Shown: in pieces, positions 8,793 to 15,542 of the stretch
Numbering within the stretch: position 1 is the first letter of the stretch
How the letters are laid out: the number at the start of each line of letters is the position of its first letter
Program-made: the position numbers and the translations under genes
DNA from: TMED14 sp038145075
Lineage (GTDB): Bacteria > Bacteroidota > Bacteroidia > Flavobacteriales > Schleiferiaceae
Length of the DNA stretch: 39,029 nt
Direction: 5' to 3'
Assembly: GCA_038145075.1 (NCBI GenBank)
Contig: JAYQOY010000011.1
Location: forward strand, 1 to 39,029
The notes under the pieces: generated by a model
The model's database searches: none
What the model was told of the DNA's origin: nothing
What the model saw: the letters and a program-made list of their open reading frames with translations, nothing else

Positions 8793-8863
8793 GGTCTCGT
8801 GGCCGAGTGGCTAGGCAGGGCTCTGCAAAAGCTCGTACAGCGGTTCGAATCCGCTCGAGACCT
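8793..8863 (+). tRNA. tRNA-Cys (GCA)
   Basis: The 71-nt sequence folds as a full cloverleaf. The acceptor arm pairs GGTCTCG with CGAGACC. The D stem is GCC/GGC, and the anticodon stem is GGGCT/AGCTC (one G-T pair). The anticodon loop CTGCAAA carries anticodon GCA. The variable loop is short, and the T arm AGCGG-TTCGAAT-CCGCT is canonical. The discriminator base is T (U73), the identity base expected for tRNA-Cys. The 3' CCA is not encoded. Confidence 0.96.
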
Positions 8864-8872
8864 CAAAAACAC

Positions 8873-8901
8873 ACCCCGGTGCATGAGCACCGGGGTTTTT
8901 T
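8873..8901 (+). terminator. Intrinsic terminator after tRNA-Cys
   Basis: ACCCCGGTGC (8873-8882) and GCACCGGGGT (8887-8896) form a perfect 10-bp GC-rich stem with loop ATGA, followed by a run of six T (8896-8901). This is a textbook rho-independent terminator ending the gltX-folB-tRNA-Cys unit. Confidence 0.93.
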
Positions 8902-8975
8902 ATGCTTGAAAGCGTTGAGCTTGATTGAACGCTTTTGAAGCATAAAAAAGGCCAGGCTGGCCTGGCGTGTGTTTT
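8902..8975. repeat. Two further hairpins downstream of the terminator
   Basis: Positions 8902-8945 contain arms TATGCTTGAAAGCGTT and AACGCTTTTGAAGCATA, which pair over about 15 bp with one small bulge and an 11-nt loop. A run of A follows (T on the minus strand), so it could end transcription from the right. Next, CCAGGC/GCCTGG around 8952-8965 forms a short tight hairpin followed by GTGTGTTTTT. Their role is unknown. Readthrough protection for the regulator gene is one possibility. Confidence 0.6.
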
Positions 8976-8998
8976 TGATCTACTTCATGGTCTTGCCA

Positions 8999-9154
8999 CG
9001 GATCTATAATCCGCAGGCCTTAAGAAAGTGGTATCGCCGGGTTGGTCTCCCACCGGATATATAATCCGCCCACCACCGATCCACATAAACCCCGATACCC
9101 CAATCGTCTCAATGGGTACTTGTTCGGTACAAATGCACTAGTCCTATTTGAGAC
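8999..9154 (+). other. Structured non-coding region upstream of the AraC-type gene
   Basis: No ORF is supported between the terminator and 9215. Two 15-bp palindromes of form CGGAT-N5-ATCCG (8999-9013 and 9054-9068) share 14 of 15 bases and lie 55 bp apart. The second is enclosed by an outer pair GGTATCG (9030-9036) and CGATACC (9093-9099), with TGGT/ACCA inside. A third nested structure pairs GTCTCAA (9106-9112) with TTGAGAC (9148-9154) around two GTAC tetramers. It could be a folded leader or small RNA, or a set of operators for the adjacent regulator. The sequence does not decide between these. Confidence 0.5.
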
Positions 9155-9214
9155 TAAAAAATCTTCAAAATCATTCAGTAAATTCGTTTTACCAACCAAA
9201 AACCAAGCTTACTG

Positions 9215-9967
9215 ATGATTTTACTCCTATCCCAGAGTGGGGAAGTGCGGACGCGTTTTTCCAACATACTCAAAAACAATCATCTTGACATCACCGCGGT
9301 ATCCAACCTTCGAGAATGGAGCCAAGGCTTTGGATTGCACTTACCCGCCCTCATTATGGTGGATGTGCATGAAATGAGCGATGCGGGTGAAGCCATTATG
9401 GCCGAACTCCAAGCACAAGAAAGCCTGCAAAACGTATGCACCGTGATGATAGCCGAGCATTGCAGCCTAAACAACCGCATCCAATACCTCCAAAACGGAG
9501 CGATCGACTGCATACCAATGGCTGTAGATCCTATGGAGCTCGTTTTAAAAATGAAAAACCTCCTCTCCATCTGCCCCCGAAGCAAGTACAATGTACCTAT
9601 GGAGCAGACAGAAAAAGAGCGCATCATTACGACCATCCAAAAGCACATGAAAGAAAACCTAAATGTGGAAATACTGGCTAAAGAGATGTACATGAGCCGT
9701 TCTTCGCTGCAGCGCGCATGCTTGCGTCACTTCCAGACCGGCCCTAAAGAAATCATTACGTCCTATAAGATTCAACATGCGGTTCGCATGATTGAATTCG
9801 GCTCCAACAACGTGGCATCGCTCGCATATTCGGTCGGTTACACCAACGTAAACAACTTCATCGCTGCCTTCAAGCGAATAATGGGCACCACTCCGAAAGA
9901 ATACATGAAGCGCCGTCACGCTGAAAATCAAAGAATTCCCACGGATATGCCGCTTTTAGTGGCCTAA
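9215..9967 (+). CDS. AraC-family transcription regulator with degenerate receiver-like domain
   Basis: A 250-residue protein in two parts. Residues 1-120 look like a CheY-type receiver fold with alternating hydrophobic strands (ILLLS, ALIMVD, CTVMIA). The acidic pair normally found after strand 1 is replaced by Ser-Gln, and the conserved Lys before the Pro is missing (CIPMAVDP). Only Asp50, at the phospho-acceptor position, remains. Residues 133-235 are a standard AraC DNA-binding domain with two helix-turn-helix units (about 151-174 and 199-221) and the family ending GTTPKEYMKRR. It probably works without phosphorylation. No histidine kinase is adjacent. A weak -7 box (TAAATTCG, 9179-9186) precedes it, and inverted repeats upstream may be its own binding sites. 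The target genes are unknown; the aldehyde dehydrogenase downstream is a candidate. Confidence 0.85.
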   Translation: MILLLSQSGEVRTRFSNILKNNHLDITAVSNLREWSQGFGLHLPALIMVDVHEMSDAGEAIMAELQAQESLQNVCTVMIAEHCSLNNRIQYLQNGAIDCIPMAVDPMELVLKMKNLLSICPRSKYNVPMEQTEKERIITTIQKHMKENLNVEILAKEMYMSRSSLQRACLRHFQTGPKEIITSYKIQHAVRMIEFGSNNVASLAYSVGYTNVNNFIAAFKRIMGTTPKEYMKRRHAENQRIPTDMPLLVA

Positions 9968-9985
9968 GACCGACGCCAAGGGCTG

Positions 9986-9993
9986 TACCTTTG
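9986..9993 (+). promoter_or_regulatory. -7 promoter element for the aldehyde dehydrogenase
   Basis: TACCTTTG matches TAnnTTTG, 22 nt before the ATG at 10016 and just after the regulator gene, so the dehydrogenase has its own promoter. Confidence 0.65.
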
Positions 9994-10015
9994 TGGGAGA
10001 TTAACGCAATTTCCC

Positions 10016-11548
10016 ATGGCACAACCCAACATGAAAACCGTCTTAGATTCTTTTGGCATTCAAGCACAGAACGCTGGCACCTGGATAGGCCGGCGTTCCT
10101 TGCTTTCGGACCAGTGGATTTCTTCCTCTTCCCCCGTGGACGGCGGGCATATCGCACAAGTATCCGAAACGACTACCGCGCAATACCACGAGGTCATTGA
10201 AGCTGCTCAAGCCGCACAAGCTATTTGGCGCGACGTACCTGCCCCAAAGCGCGGCGAAGCTGTTCGCATTTTTGGCAACAAACTGCGCGAGCAAAAAGAA
10301 GCACTCGGCATGTTGGTGTCCTATGAAATGGGTAAATCTTACCAAGAAGGTTTGGGTGAAGTTCAAGAAATGATCGACATCTGCGATTTTGCCGTCGGTC
10401 TTTCACGCCAGCTCACCGGTTTGACGATTAAAAGCGAACGCCCCGACCATTTCATGATGGAACAATGGCACCCCGTTGGCTTGGTAGGTATTATTTCTGC
10501 GTTCAATTTCCCTGTAGCTGTTTGGGCCTGGAATTCAGCCCTAGCTTGGATTTGCGGCGATGCCTGCGTTTGGAAAGCCTCCGAGAAAGTACCCTTGTGT
10601 GCCCTCGCATGCCAACATATTTGGAACGAAGTTAGCGCCGAGCTCAACCTCCCCGAAGGTCTGTCCACCATCGTTACTGGAGGCCGTGAAATTGGCGTGT
10701 TGATGTCTGAGGATGGCCGCATTCCTGTGGTTTCCGCTACTGGGTCGATCCGAATGGGTAAAGATGTAGGCGCCCGCGTGGGTGCACGTTTGGGCCGTTC
10801 CATCCTAGAATTAGGAGGAAACAACGCCATGATCATTACCGAAACCGCCGATTTGAAAATGACGGTCACAGCGGCCGTTTTTGGCGCTGTGGGTACTGCG
10901 GGTCAACGATGCACCTCAACGCGTCGTCTCATCATCCATGAGAGCATCTACGACCGTGTTTGCGATGCAATTGCAGGCGCGTACAAACAAGTGAAAATTG
11001 GCAGCCCTCTGGAGCCCAGCAACCACATGGGTCCTCTGATCGACCAAGCAGCTGTACAGATGTACCTCGATGCCTTGGAAGCTGTGGAAACTTCGGGTGG
11101 ACGTTTCCTAGTTAAAGGTGGAAAATTGGACGGTTTTGAAAGTGGATGCTACGTCAGCCCCTCCATCGCTGAAGTAGAGAATCACTGGCCCATCGTCCAG
11201 CATGAAACCTTCGCCCCCCTCTTGTATGTCATGAAGTACAGCACGCTGGAAGAAGCTATAGCCTTGCAAAACGGAGTTCCACAAGGTCTGTCTTCTGCCA
11301 TCATGACGGGCTCCATGCAGGAAGCGCATCGCTTCGTGAGTGCTAGCGGTTCGGACTGTGGTATTGCAAATGCCAACATTGGCACCAGCGGCGCGGAAAT
11401 TGGCGGTGCATTTGGTGGTGAGAAAGAAACGGGCGGTGGCCGTGAAAGCGGTTCGGATTCCTGGAAAGCGTACATGCGACGCCAGACCAATACCTTGAAC
11501 TACGGAAGTACCCTACCCTTAGCGCAAGGCATTGAATTCAACATATAA
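10016..11548 (+). CDS. amaB: Aldehyde dehydrogenase, antiquitin (ALDH7)-like; probable L-aminoadipate-semialdehyde dehydrogenase
   Basis: A 510-residue NAD(P)-dependent aldehyde dehydrogenase. Active-site residues are present: Asn164 (SAFNFP), Lys187 (VWKASE), the general base Glu265 (LELGGNN) and the nucleophile Cys299 (GQRCTSTRR). The N-terminus, the segment GGAFGGEKETGGGRESGSDSWK and the C-terminal RRQTNTLNYG...LAQGIEF are typical of the ALDH7/antiquitin group. That group oxidises alpha-aminoadipate semialdehyde in lysine breakdown and also some betaine aldehydes. The gene is single, with its own -7 promoter box. Downstream, 11549 onward is non-coding. A second ATG at 10031 is possible but less likely. 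The precise substrate is inferred from family resemblance only. Confidence 0.88.
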   Translation: MAQPNMKTVLDSFGIQAQNAGTWIGRRSLLSDQWISSSSPVDGGHIAQVSETTTAQYHEVIEAAQAAQAIWRDVPAPKRGEAVRIFGNKLREQKEALGMLVSYEMGKSYQEGLGEVQEMIDICDFAVGLSRQLTGLTIKSERPDHFMMEQWHPVGLVGIISAFNFPVAVWAWNSALAWICGDACVWKASEKVPLCALACQHIWNEVSAELNLPEGLSTIVTGGREIGVLMSEDGRIPVVSATGSIRMGKDVGARVGARLGRSILELGGNNAMIITETADLKMTVTAAVFGAVGTAGQRCTSTRRLIIHESIYDRVCDAIAGAYKQVKIGSPLEPSNHMGPLIDQAAVQMYLDALEAVETSGGRFLVKGGKLDGFESGCYVSPSIAEVENHWPIVQHETFAPLLYVMKYSTLEEAIALQNGVPQGLSSAIMTGSMQEAHRFVSASGSDCGIANANIGTSGAEIGGAFGGEKETGGGRESGSDSWKAYMRRQTNTLNYGSTLPLAQGIEFNI

Positions 11549-11887
11549 CAACTAACTTATTTTTTTTAGAAAAAGAAGATTCTAATGGTAGTAGTCGGTT
11601 AATAGCGGGTAAAACATTTAGGGGTAGGGTTAGGAACTATCACTTATCCACGTTTATCAACAGGTTATGGACCATGCGTTTTTAAGTACTTCATTGATTT
11701 ACTGCGAAGTACCCTAGTTTCATTCACAACGCTTCGGAATAGTGAGGCAGATGTAAAGTGAATAACTTCGTTCTCTCTGGAGCGTGAATAACTCTCCTAC
11801 TTCGGTGTACAAATGCATCTAAAAGGTGGATAACCAGAACTAAGGTCAAAACGAGTATTAACAGGATCTACACAGAAATACACAGTT
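11549..11887. other. oriC: Candidate chromosomal replication origin (oriC)
   Basis: This 339-bp gene-free, AT-rich stretch holds six 9-mers that match the DnaA box TTATNCACA at eight of nine positions. On the plus strand they are at 11644, 11654 and 11720 (TTATCCACG, TTATCAACA, TCATTCACA). On the minus strand they start at 11757, 11783 and 11825 (TTATTCACT, TTATTCACG, TTATCCACC). Chance predicts well under one in this length. The arrangement is symmetrical, plus-strand boxes left and minus-strand boxes right. A T-run/A-rich segment at 11556-11586 could be the unwinding element. mnmG (gidA), a classic origin neighbour, and two parS sites lie just downstream. Function has not been shown. Confidence 0.7.
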
Positions 11888-12334
11888 ATGAACAAGATTT
11901 TAACCATCGCTATTGGCAACGACCACGCTGGTCCTGAATTAAAGAAAAAAGTAGTTGAACTACTTGAAAATGAAGGAATTAAAGTGATAAATCACGGTTG
12001 TGATAGTTCGGATAGTGTCGATTATCCAGATTTTGCCCATGCCGTAGCGCGTGATGTGGAATCAGGGGTGGCGGATCGTGGCATTGTGATCTGCGGAAGT
12101 GGGAATGGAATCAATATGGCCGTGAATAAGCATGGAGCTATTCGTTCGGCCCTTTGCTGGAAGGCAGAAATTGCCTCGCTTGCGGTTCAACACAATGATG
12201 CGAATGTGATAGCCCTACCCGCTCGTTTTATCGAGGAGGCAGAAGCCCTAGCGTGTGTTAAGGCTTTTATCACCGAAACCTTTGAAGGTGGCCGTCACCA
12301 GAACCGAGTGAATAAAATCAATCCCTGCTGCTAA
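11888..12334 (+). CDS. rpiB: Ribose-5-phosphate isomerase B
   Basis: A 148-residue RpiB/LacAB-type isomerase that interconverts ribose 5-phosphate and ribulose 5-phosphate in the pentose phosphate pathway. The N-terminal IGNDHAG motif (Asp12, His13) and the catalytic Cys69 in ICGSGNGINMAVNK are present, as is the C-terminal Arg/Asn-containing substrate segment. The gene is visibly AT-richer than gltX or lysS. It begins directly after the DnaA-box region, and ybeY follows after 3 nt, so rpiB-ybeY-mnmG look like one transcript. No clear -7 box was found upstream; promoters may lie within the origin region. Confidence 0.93.
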   Translation: MNKILTIAIGNDHAGPELKKKVVELLENEGIKVINHGCDSSDSVDYPDFAHAVARDVESGVADRGIVICGSGNGINMAVNKHGAIRSALCWKAEIASLAVQHNDANVIALPARFIEEAEALACVKAFITETFEGGRHQNRVNKINPCC

Positions 12335-12337
12335 AAC

Positions 12338-12763
12338 GTGGTCACCACTTCGACGACCGTAGACCTTCCTGTACAGGTGGATGACCGTGTTTGGAATGCA
12401 TGGTTAGAGGATGTGGTGCGTTCAGAAGGACGTGTTTTAGGAAGTTTGACCATTCAGTGGCAATCCGATGACGAACTGCTTGATGTCAATCGGCAGTTTC
12501 TAGATCATGATTACTACACGGATATCATCACTTTTAATCGAAACCGTGGGAATCGCGTGAATGGCGATTTAGCGATTAGTGTGGACCGAATCATCGATCA
12601 TGCTGCCCAGCAAGGTATTGATGTCCGGGATGAAGTCTTACGGGTTGTCGTCCACGGTACGCTTCATTTATGTGGGTATAACGATCACAGCGATGAAGAA
12701 AAAGCACAGATGCGCGCTCTAGAATCAACCTACATGGAAAAAGCCCCGAACTTTGGGCTTTGA
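12338..12763 (+). CDS. ybeY: Endoribonuclease YbeY (rRNA maturation factor)
   Basis: A 141-residue YbeY metallo-RNase involved in 16S rRNA 3'-end maturation and ribosome quality control. The zinc-binding signature is near the C-terminus: HGTLHLCGYNDHSDEE with His106, His110 and His117. The spacing has one residue more than the textbook HGxLHLxGYDH form. The central DYYTDIITF segment is also characteristic. The start is GTG at 12338, 3 nt after the rpiB stop, because no ATG fits the conserved N-terminus. The stop is followed by 21 nt that contain a complete parS site, and then mnmG. Confidence 0.92.
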   Translation: MVTTSTTVDLPVQVDDRVWNAWLEDVVRSEGRVLGSLTIQWQSDDELLDVNRQFLDHDYYTDIITFNRNRGNRVNGDLAISVDRIIDHAAQQGIDVRDEVLRVVVHGTLHLCGYNDHSDEEKAQMRALESTYMEKAPNFGL

Positions 12764-12768
12764 GAAAA

Positions 12769-12784
12769 TGTTTCACGTGGAACA
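12769..12784 (+). promoter_or_regulatory. parS: parS centromere site 1
   Basis: The 16-mer TGTTTCACGTGGAACA is present. Its reverse complement, TGTTCCACGTGAAACA, is the classic ParB-binding parS sequence known from Bacillus and conserved widely. The last base directly precedes the A of the mnmG ATG, so the site occupies the translation-initiation region of mnmG. Confidence 0.9.
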
Positions 12785-14632
12785 ATGAAGTACGACGTAA
12801 TTGTAGTGGGTGCCGGTCATGCCGGATGTGAAGCTGCCAGCGCTGCTGCGCGTATGGGATCAAAGACTCTTTTGATAACCATGAACATGCAGACGATTGG
12901 TCAAATGAGTTGCAACCCTGCGATGGGGGGTGTAGCTAAGGGCCAAATTGTTCGTGAGATTGACGCCCTAGGTGGTTTTAGTGGCATTATTAGTGATGAG
13001 ACGGCTATTCAGTTCCGAATGCTCAACCGCTCAAAAGGCCCAGCCATGTGGAGCCCACGTGTTCAATCGGACCGTTGGCGCTTTGCTGAACAGTGGCGCC
13101 TAACGTTGGAGCAAATTGAAAATCTCCATTTCATTCAAAGTACCGTAGACGCAGTAACTTCCGACGCGTCTGGTATCACGGGCGTTATTCTCCAAAATGG
13201 TGTTCCTGTCGAAGGTCATTCTGTTGTGCTTACGAGCGGCACGTTTTTAAATGGTGTCATGCATATAGGTGAGCGCCAAATGACAGGAGGTCGTTCAAGT
13301 GAAGGCTCGGCAAAGGGTATCACCGGCTGTTTAAATGCCCTTGGGTTTCAAAGTGGCCGAATGAAAACCGGAACCCCTCCCCGCCTCGATGGTCGCTCCC
13401 TCGATTACAGTCAATTTGAAGAGCAAAAAGGGGATGAAAATCCGGGTAAATTCAGCTTTACAGATACGAAGCCTTTAGCCAAACAACGCTCCTGCTGGAT
13501 CAGCCACACCTCAGAAGAGGTACACGATACCCTACGGGCGTCCTTTGATAGGAGCCCCCTGTTTAACGGCGCGATTCAATCTTCTGGTCCTCGCTACTGT
13601 CCGTCTATTGAGGATAAAATCAATCGATTTGCGGATAAGACGAGCCACCAAATGTTCATTGAGCCAGAAGGCTGGGACACGGTGGAAGTGTACATCAATG
13701 GCTTCAGTACGTCACTCCCTGAAGAGGTACAGCACGAAGCATTGCGCAAGGTGCCCGGCTTTGAAAACGCACGCTTTTTTCGGCCCGGTTATGCGGTGGA
13801 ATACGATTACTTCCCACCTACGCAGTTGAAGCACAATTTGGAAACTAAACTCGTATCCCGTCTCTTCTTTGCAGGCCAAATCAACGGTACCACGGGGTAC
13901 GAAGAGGCCGCTTGCCAAGGCTTGATGGCGGGTATGAATGCCCACTTGAGCGTACGTGGCGAAGCACCTTTCTTGTTGGACCGCAGCCAGGCCTACATGG
14001 GTGTTTTGATTGATGATTTGATCACCAAAGGCACTGAAGAGCCGTACCGTATGTTCACCAGTCGTGCTGAATTCCGTCTCACGCTTCGTCAAGACAATGC
14101 AGACCGCCGTTTAACGGAGTTAGGCAGGGCACATGGCCTTATAGACGATGCCCAATGGAAGCGCTATTCGGAAAAGATGGAAGCCGTGGCTCAAGCAGAC
14201 GAATGGCTTACGTCGCAATCCGTAGAGCCTGATGCCGCCAATGCGTATTTGGAAGAGATGGGCACGGCTGCCTTGAAGCAGCGTGGTCCTCTGGACCAAT
14301 TGGTAGCTCGACCACAACTCAGCCTGGCAGGAATCTTGGAACACATCGGGCAAGAGGTGCCCAGCTACAGCGAAGAGGTTTGGGAGCAGGTGGAAATTGG
14401 ACGCAAGTATTCGGGCTATATTGAAAAGGAATTGGAGCAAGTGGAGAAGCTGAAACGCTTGGAGAATTTGAAGATCCCAGCAGCATTTTCCTTTGAAAAG
14501 ATTACCGCACTAAGCATGGAAAGTCGTCAGAAGTTGACCAAGATTCGTCCTGAGACATTAGGTCAGGCGAGTCGCATTTCGGGCGTTTCTCCGGCAGATG
14601 TTCAAATACTCATGGTCCACTTGGGCCGCTAG
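12785..14632 (+). CDS. mnmG: tRNA uridine-5-carboxymethylaminomethyl modification enzyme MnmG (GidA)
   Basis: A 615-residue FAD enzyme that with MnmE installs the cmnm5 group on wobble uridine 34 of several tRNAs. The N-terminal FAD dinucleotide-binding motif VGAGHAGCEAASAAARMG starts near residue 8. GidA signatures follow: MSCNPAMGGVAKGQIVREIDALGG (about 42-65), TGTPPRLDGRSLD and PGFENARFFRPGYAVEYDYFPP. The C-terminal helical domain (about 500-615) is complete. The gene is flanked on both sides by identical parS sites and lies 0.9 kb from the DnaA-box cluster. mnmE is not in the window. Confidence 0.97.
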   Translation: MKYDVIVVGAGHAGCEAASAAARMGSKTLLITMNMQTIGQMSCNPAMGGVAKGQIVREIDALGGFSGIISDETAIQFRMLNRSKGPAMWSPRVQSDRWRFAEQWRLTLEQIENLHFIQSTVDAVTSDASGITGVILQNGVPVEGHSVVLTSGTFLNGVMHIGERQMTGGRSSEGSAKGITGCLNALGFQSGRMKTGTPPRLDGRSLDYSQFEEQKGDENPGKFSFTDTKPLAKQRSCWISHTSEEVHDTLRASFDRSPLFNGAIQSSGPRYCPSIEDKINRFADKTSHQMFIEPEGWDTVEVYINGFSTSLPEEVQHEALRKVPGFENARFFRPGYAVEYDYFPPTQLKHNLETKLVSRLFFAGQINGTTGYEEAACQGLMAGMNAHLSVRGEAPFLLDRSQAYMGVLIDDLITKGTEEPYRMFTSRAEFRLTLRQDNADRRLTELGRAHGLIDDAQWKRYSEKMEAVAQADEWLTSQSVEPDAANAYLEEMGTAALKQRGPLDQLVARPQLSLAGILEHIGQEVPSYSEEVWEQVEIGRKYSGYIEKELEQVEKLKRLENLKIPAAFSFEKITALSMESRQKLTKIRPETLGQASRISGVSPADVQILMVHLGR

Positions 14633-14634
14633 TT

Positions 14635-14650
14635 TGTTTCACGTGGAACA
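14635..14650 (+). promoter_or_regulatory. parS: parS centromere site 2
   Basis: This is an exact second copy of the 16-mer TGTTTCACGTGGAACA, in the same orientation as the first and 1,866 bp away. It begins 3 nt after the mnmG stop and covers the start region of the next gene, where it would be read as Phe-His-Val-Glu. Confidence 0.9.
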
Positions 14651-15542
14651 CCTCGAATCTATCCTCGCCTGCCCGATTTGTGGATCGGAAGATGTATCCA
14701 GCGCTCAACAAATTAAAGACCACATGGTAAGTCAAGAGGTCTTTACGGTGGTTGAGTGTTCTCAATGTGGCATGAAGCGAACCAGTCCTCGACCTAGTGC
14801 TTCGACCATCGGACGCTACTATGAGTCGGATGCGTACAAAAGTCACAACGACGAAGGCGGAGGACTTTTTGATGCCATCTACCATGTAACTCGAAATTGG
14901 GCGGCAGGTAAAAAGGCGCGTTTTTTGGATTCCATAAGCCCTCAAAAATCAAATATTCCCGCACTTCTGGACGTCGGCTGTGGAATAGGCGTTTTTTTGG
15001 AGGCTGTAAAAAAGCAGAAATGGAGCGTTTTTGGGGTAGAAATCAGCGAAAATGCCCGAAAACAAGCCGAAAAACGTCTAAATCAGCCTGTTTTTGAAAA
15101 AATCGAAGACCTCCCAAACGGACAAAAATTTGACGGAATTTCTCTTTTTCACGTCTTAGAGCATCTTCCTGAGCCTAAAGTCATACTTGAAGTGCTCTTG
15201 GAAAAAGCTCAGCCGGGTGCCCCCCTCATTCTTGCTTTACCCAATTACGAGAGTTGGGATGCCAAACACTACGGAGCGGATTGGGCGGCTTGGGATGTGC
15301 CAATTCACTTTTGGCATTTCCGAAAAATAGATGTTCAGGCGTTGGCCCAAACAACGGGCTGGGAATTGGAATCTATCCACCCCATGCCTCTGGATGCGTA
15401 CTATGTGAGTCTTTTGAGTGAGTCCTTTCAATATGGCCGAAAGCGCTGGATAGCCGCCACCGTAAAGGGGCTTTGGAGCAACCTCCGCGGTGGGAAGCAC
15501 AATACGTCTAGCCTGATCTACGTGCTTAGAAAGCCTTCATGA
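14643..15542 (+). CDS. Class I SAM-dependent methyltransferase with N-terminal zinc-ribbon-like motif
   Basis: A protein of about 299 residues from GTG 14643. Residues 10-42 hold two CxxC pairs (CPIC, CSQC) like a small zinc ribbon. SAM-binding motif I is LLDVGCGIG (108-116), and the later FHVLEHLPEP motif is typical of the Methyltransf_23-type family. Such proteins often modify sugars, lipids or cofactors, but the substrate here is unknown. The start is uncertain. In-frame alternatives are TTG 14634 and ATG 14598, the latter overlapping mnmG by 35 nt. A parS site overlaps all of these, so the FHVE stretch in longer versions is really parS sequence. The body of the gene is AT-rich. Its 3' end overlaps holB tail-to-tail by 17 bp. 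Confidence 0.85.
   Translation: MEHLESILACPICGSEDVSSAQQIKDHMVSQEVFTVVECSQCGMKRTSPRPSASTIGRYYESDAYKSHNDEGGGLFDAIYHVTRNWAAGKKARFLDSISPQKSNIPALLDVGCGIGVFLEAVKKQKWSVFGVEISENARKQAEKRLNQPVFEKIEDLPNGQKFDGISLFHVLEHLPEPKVILEVLLEKAQPGAPLILALPNYESWDAKHYGADWAAWDVPIHFWHFRKIDVQALAQTTGWELESIHPMPLDAYYVSLLSESFQYGRKRWIAATVKGLWSNLRGGKHNTSSLIYVLRKPS

Noticed and set aside
8793..8863. tRNA-Ser suggested by the D-arm GCCGAGTGG
   Set aside because: The variable loop is short, the anticodon is GCA and U73 is present, which make it tRNA-Cys.
9215..9967. Classical two-component response regulator
   Set aside because: Acidic pocket and conserved Lys are missing and no kinase is adjacent.
11585..11598. DnaA-trio element (TAGTAG) in the origin candidate
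   Set aside because: Only two trimers are present and about 50 bp from the nearest DnaA box, so it is not convincing.
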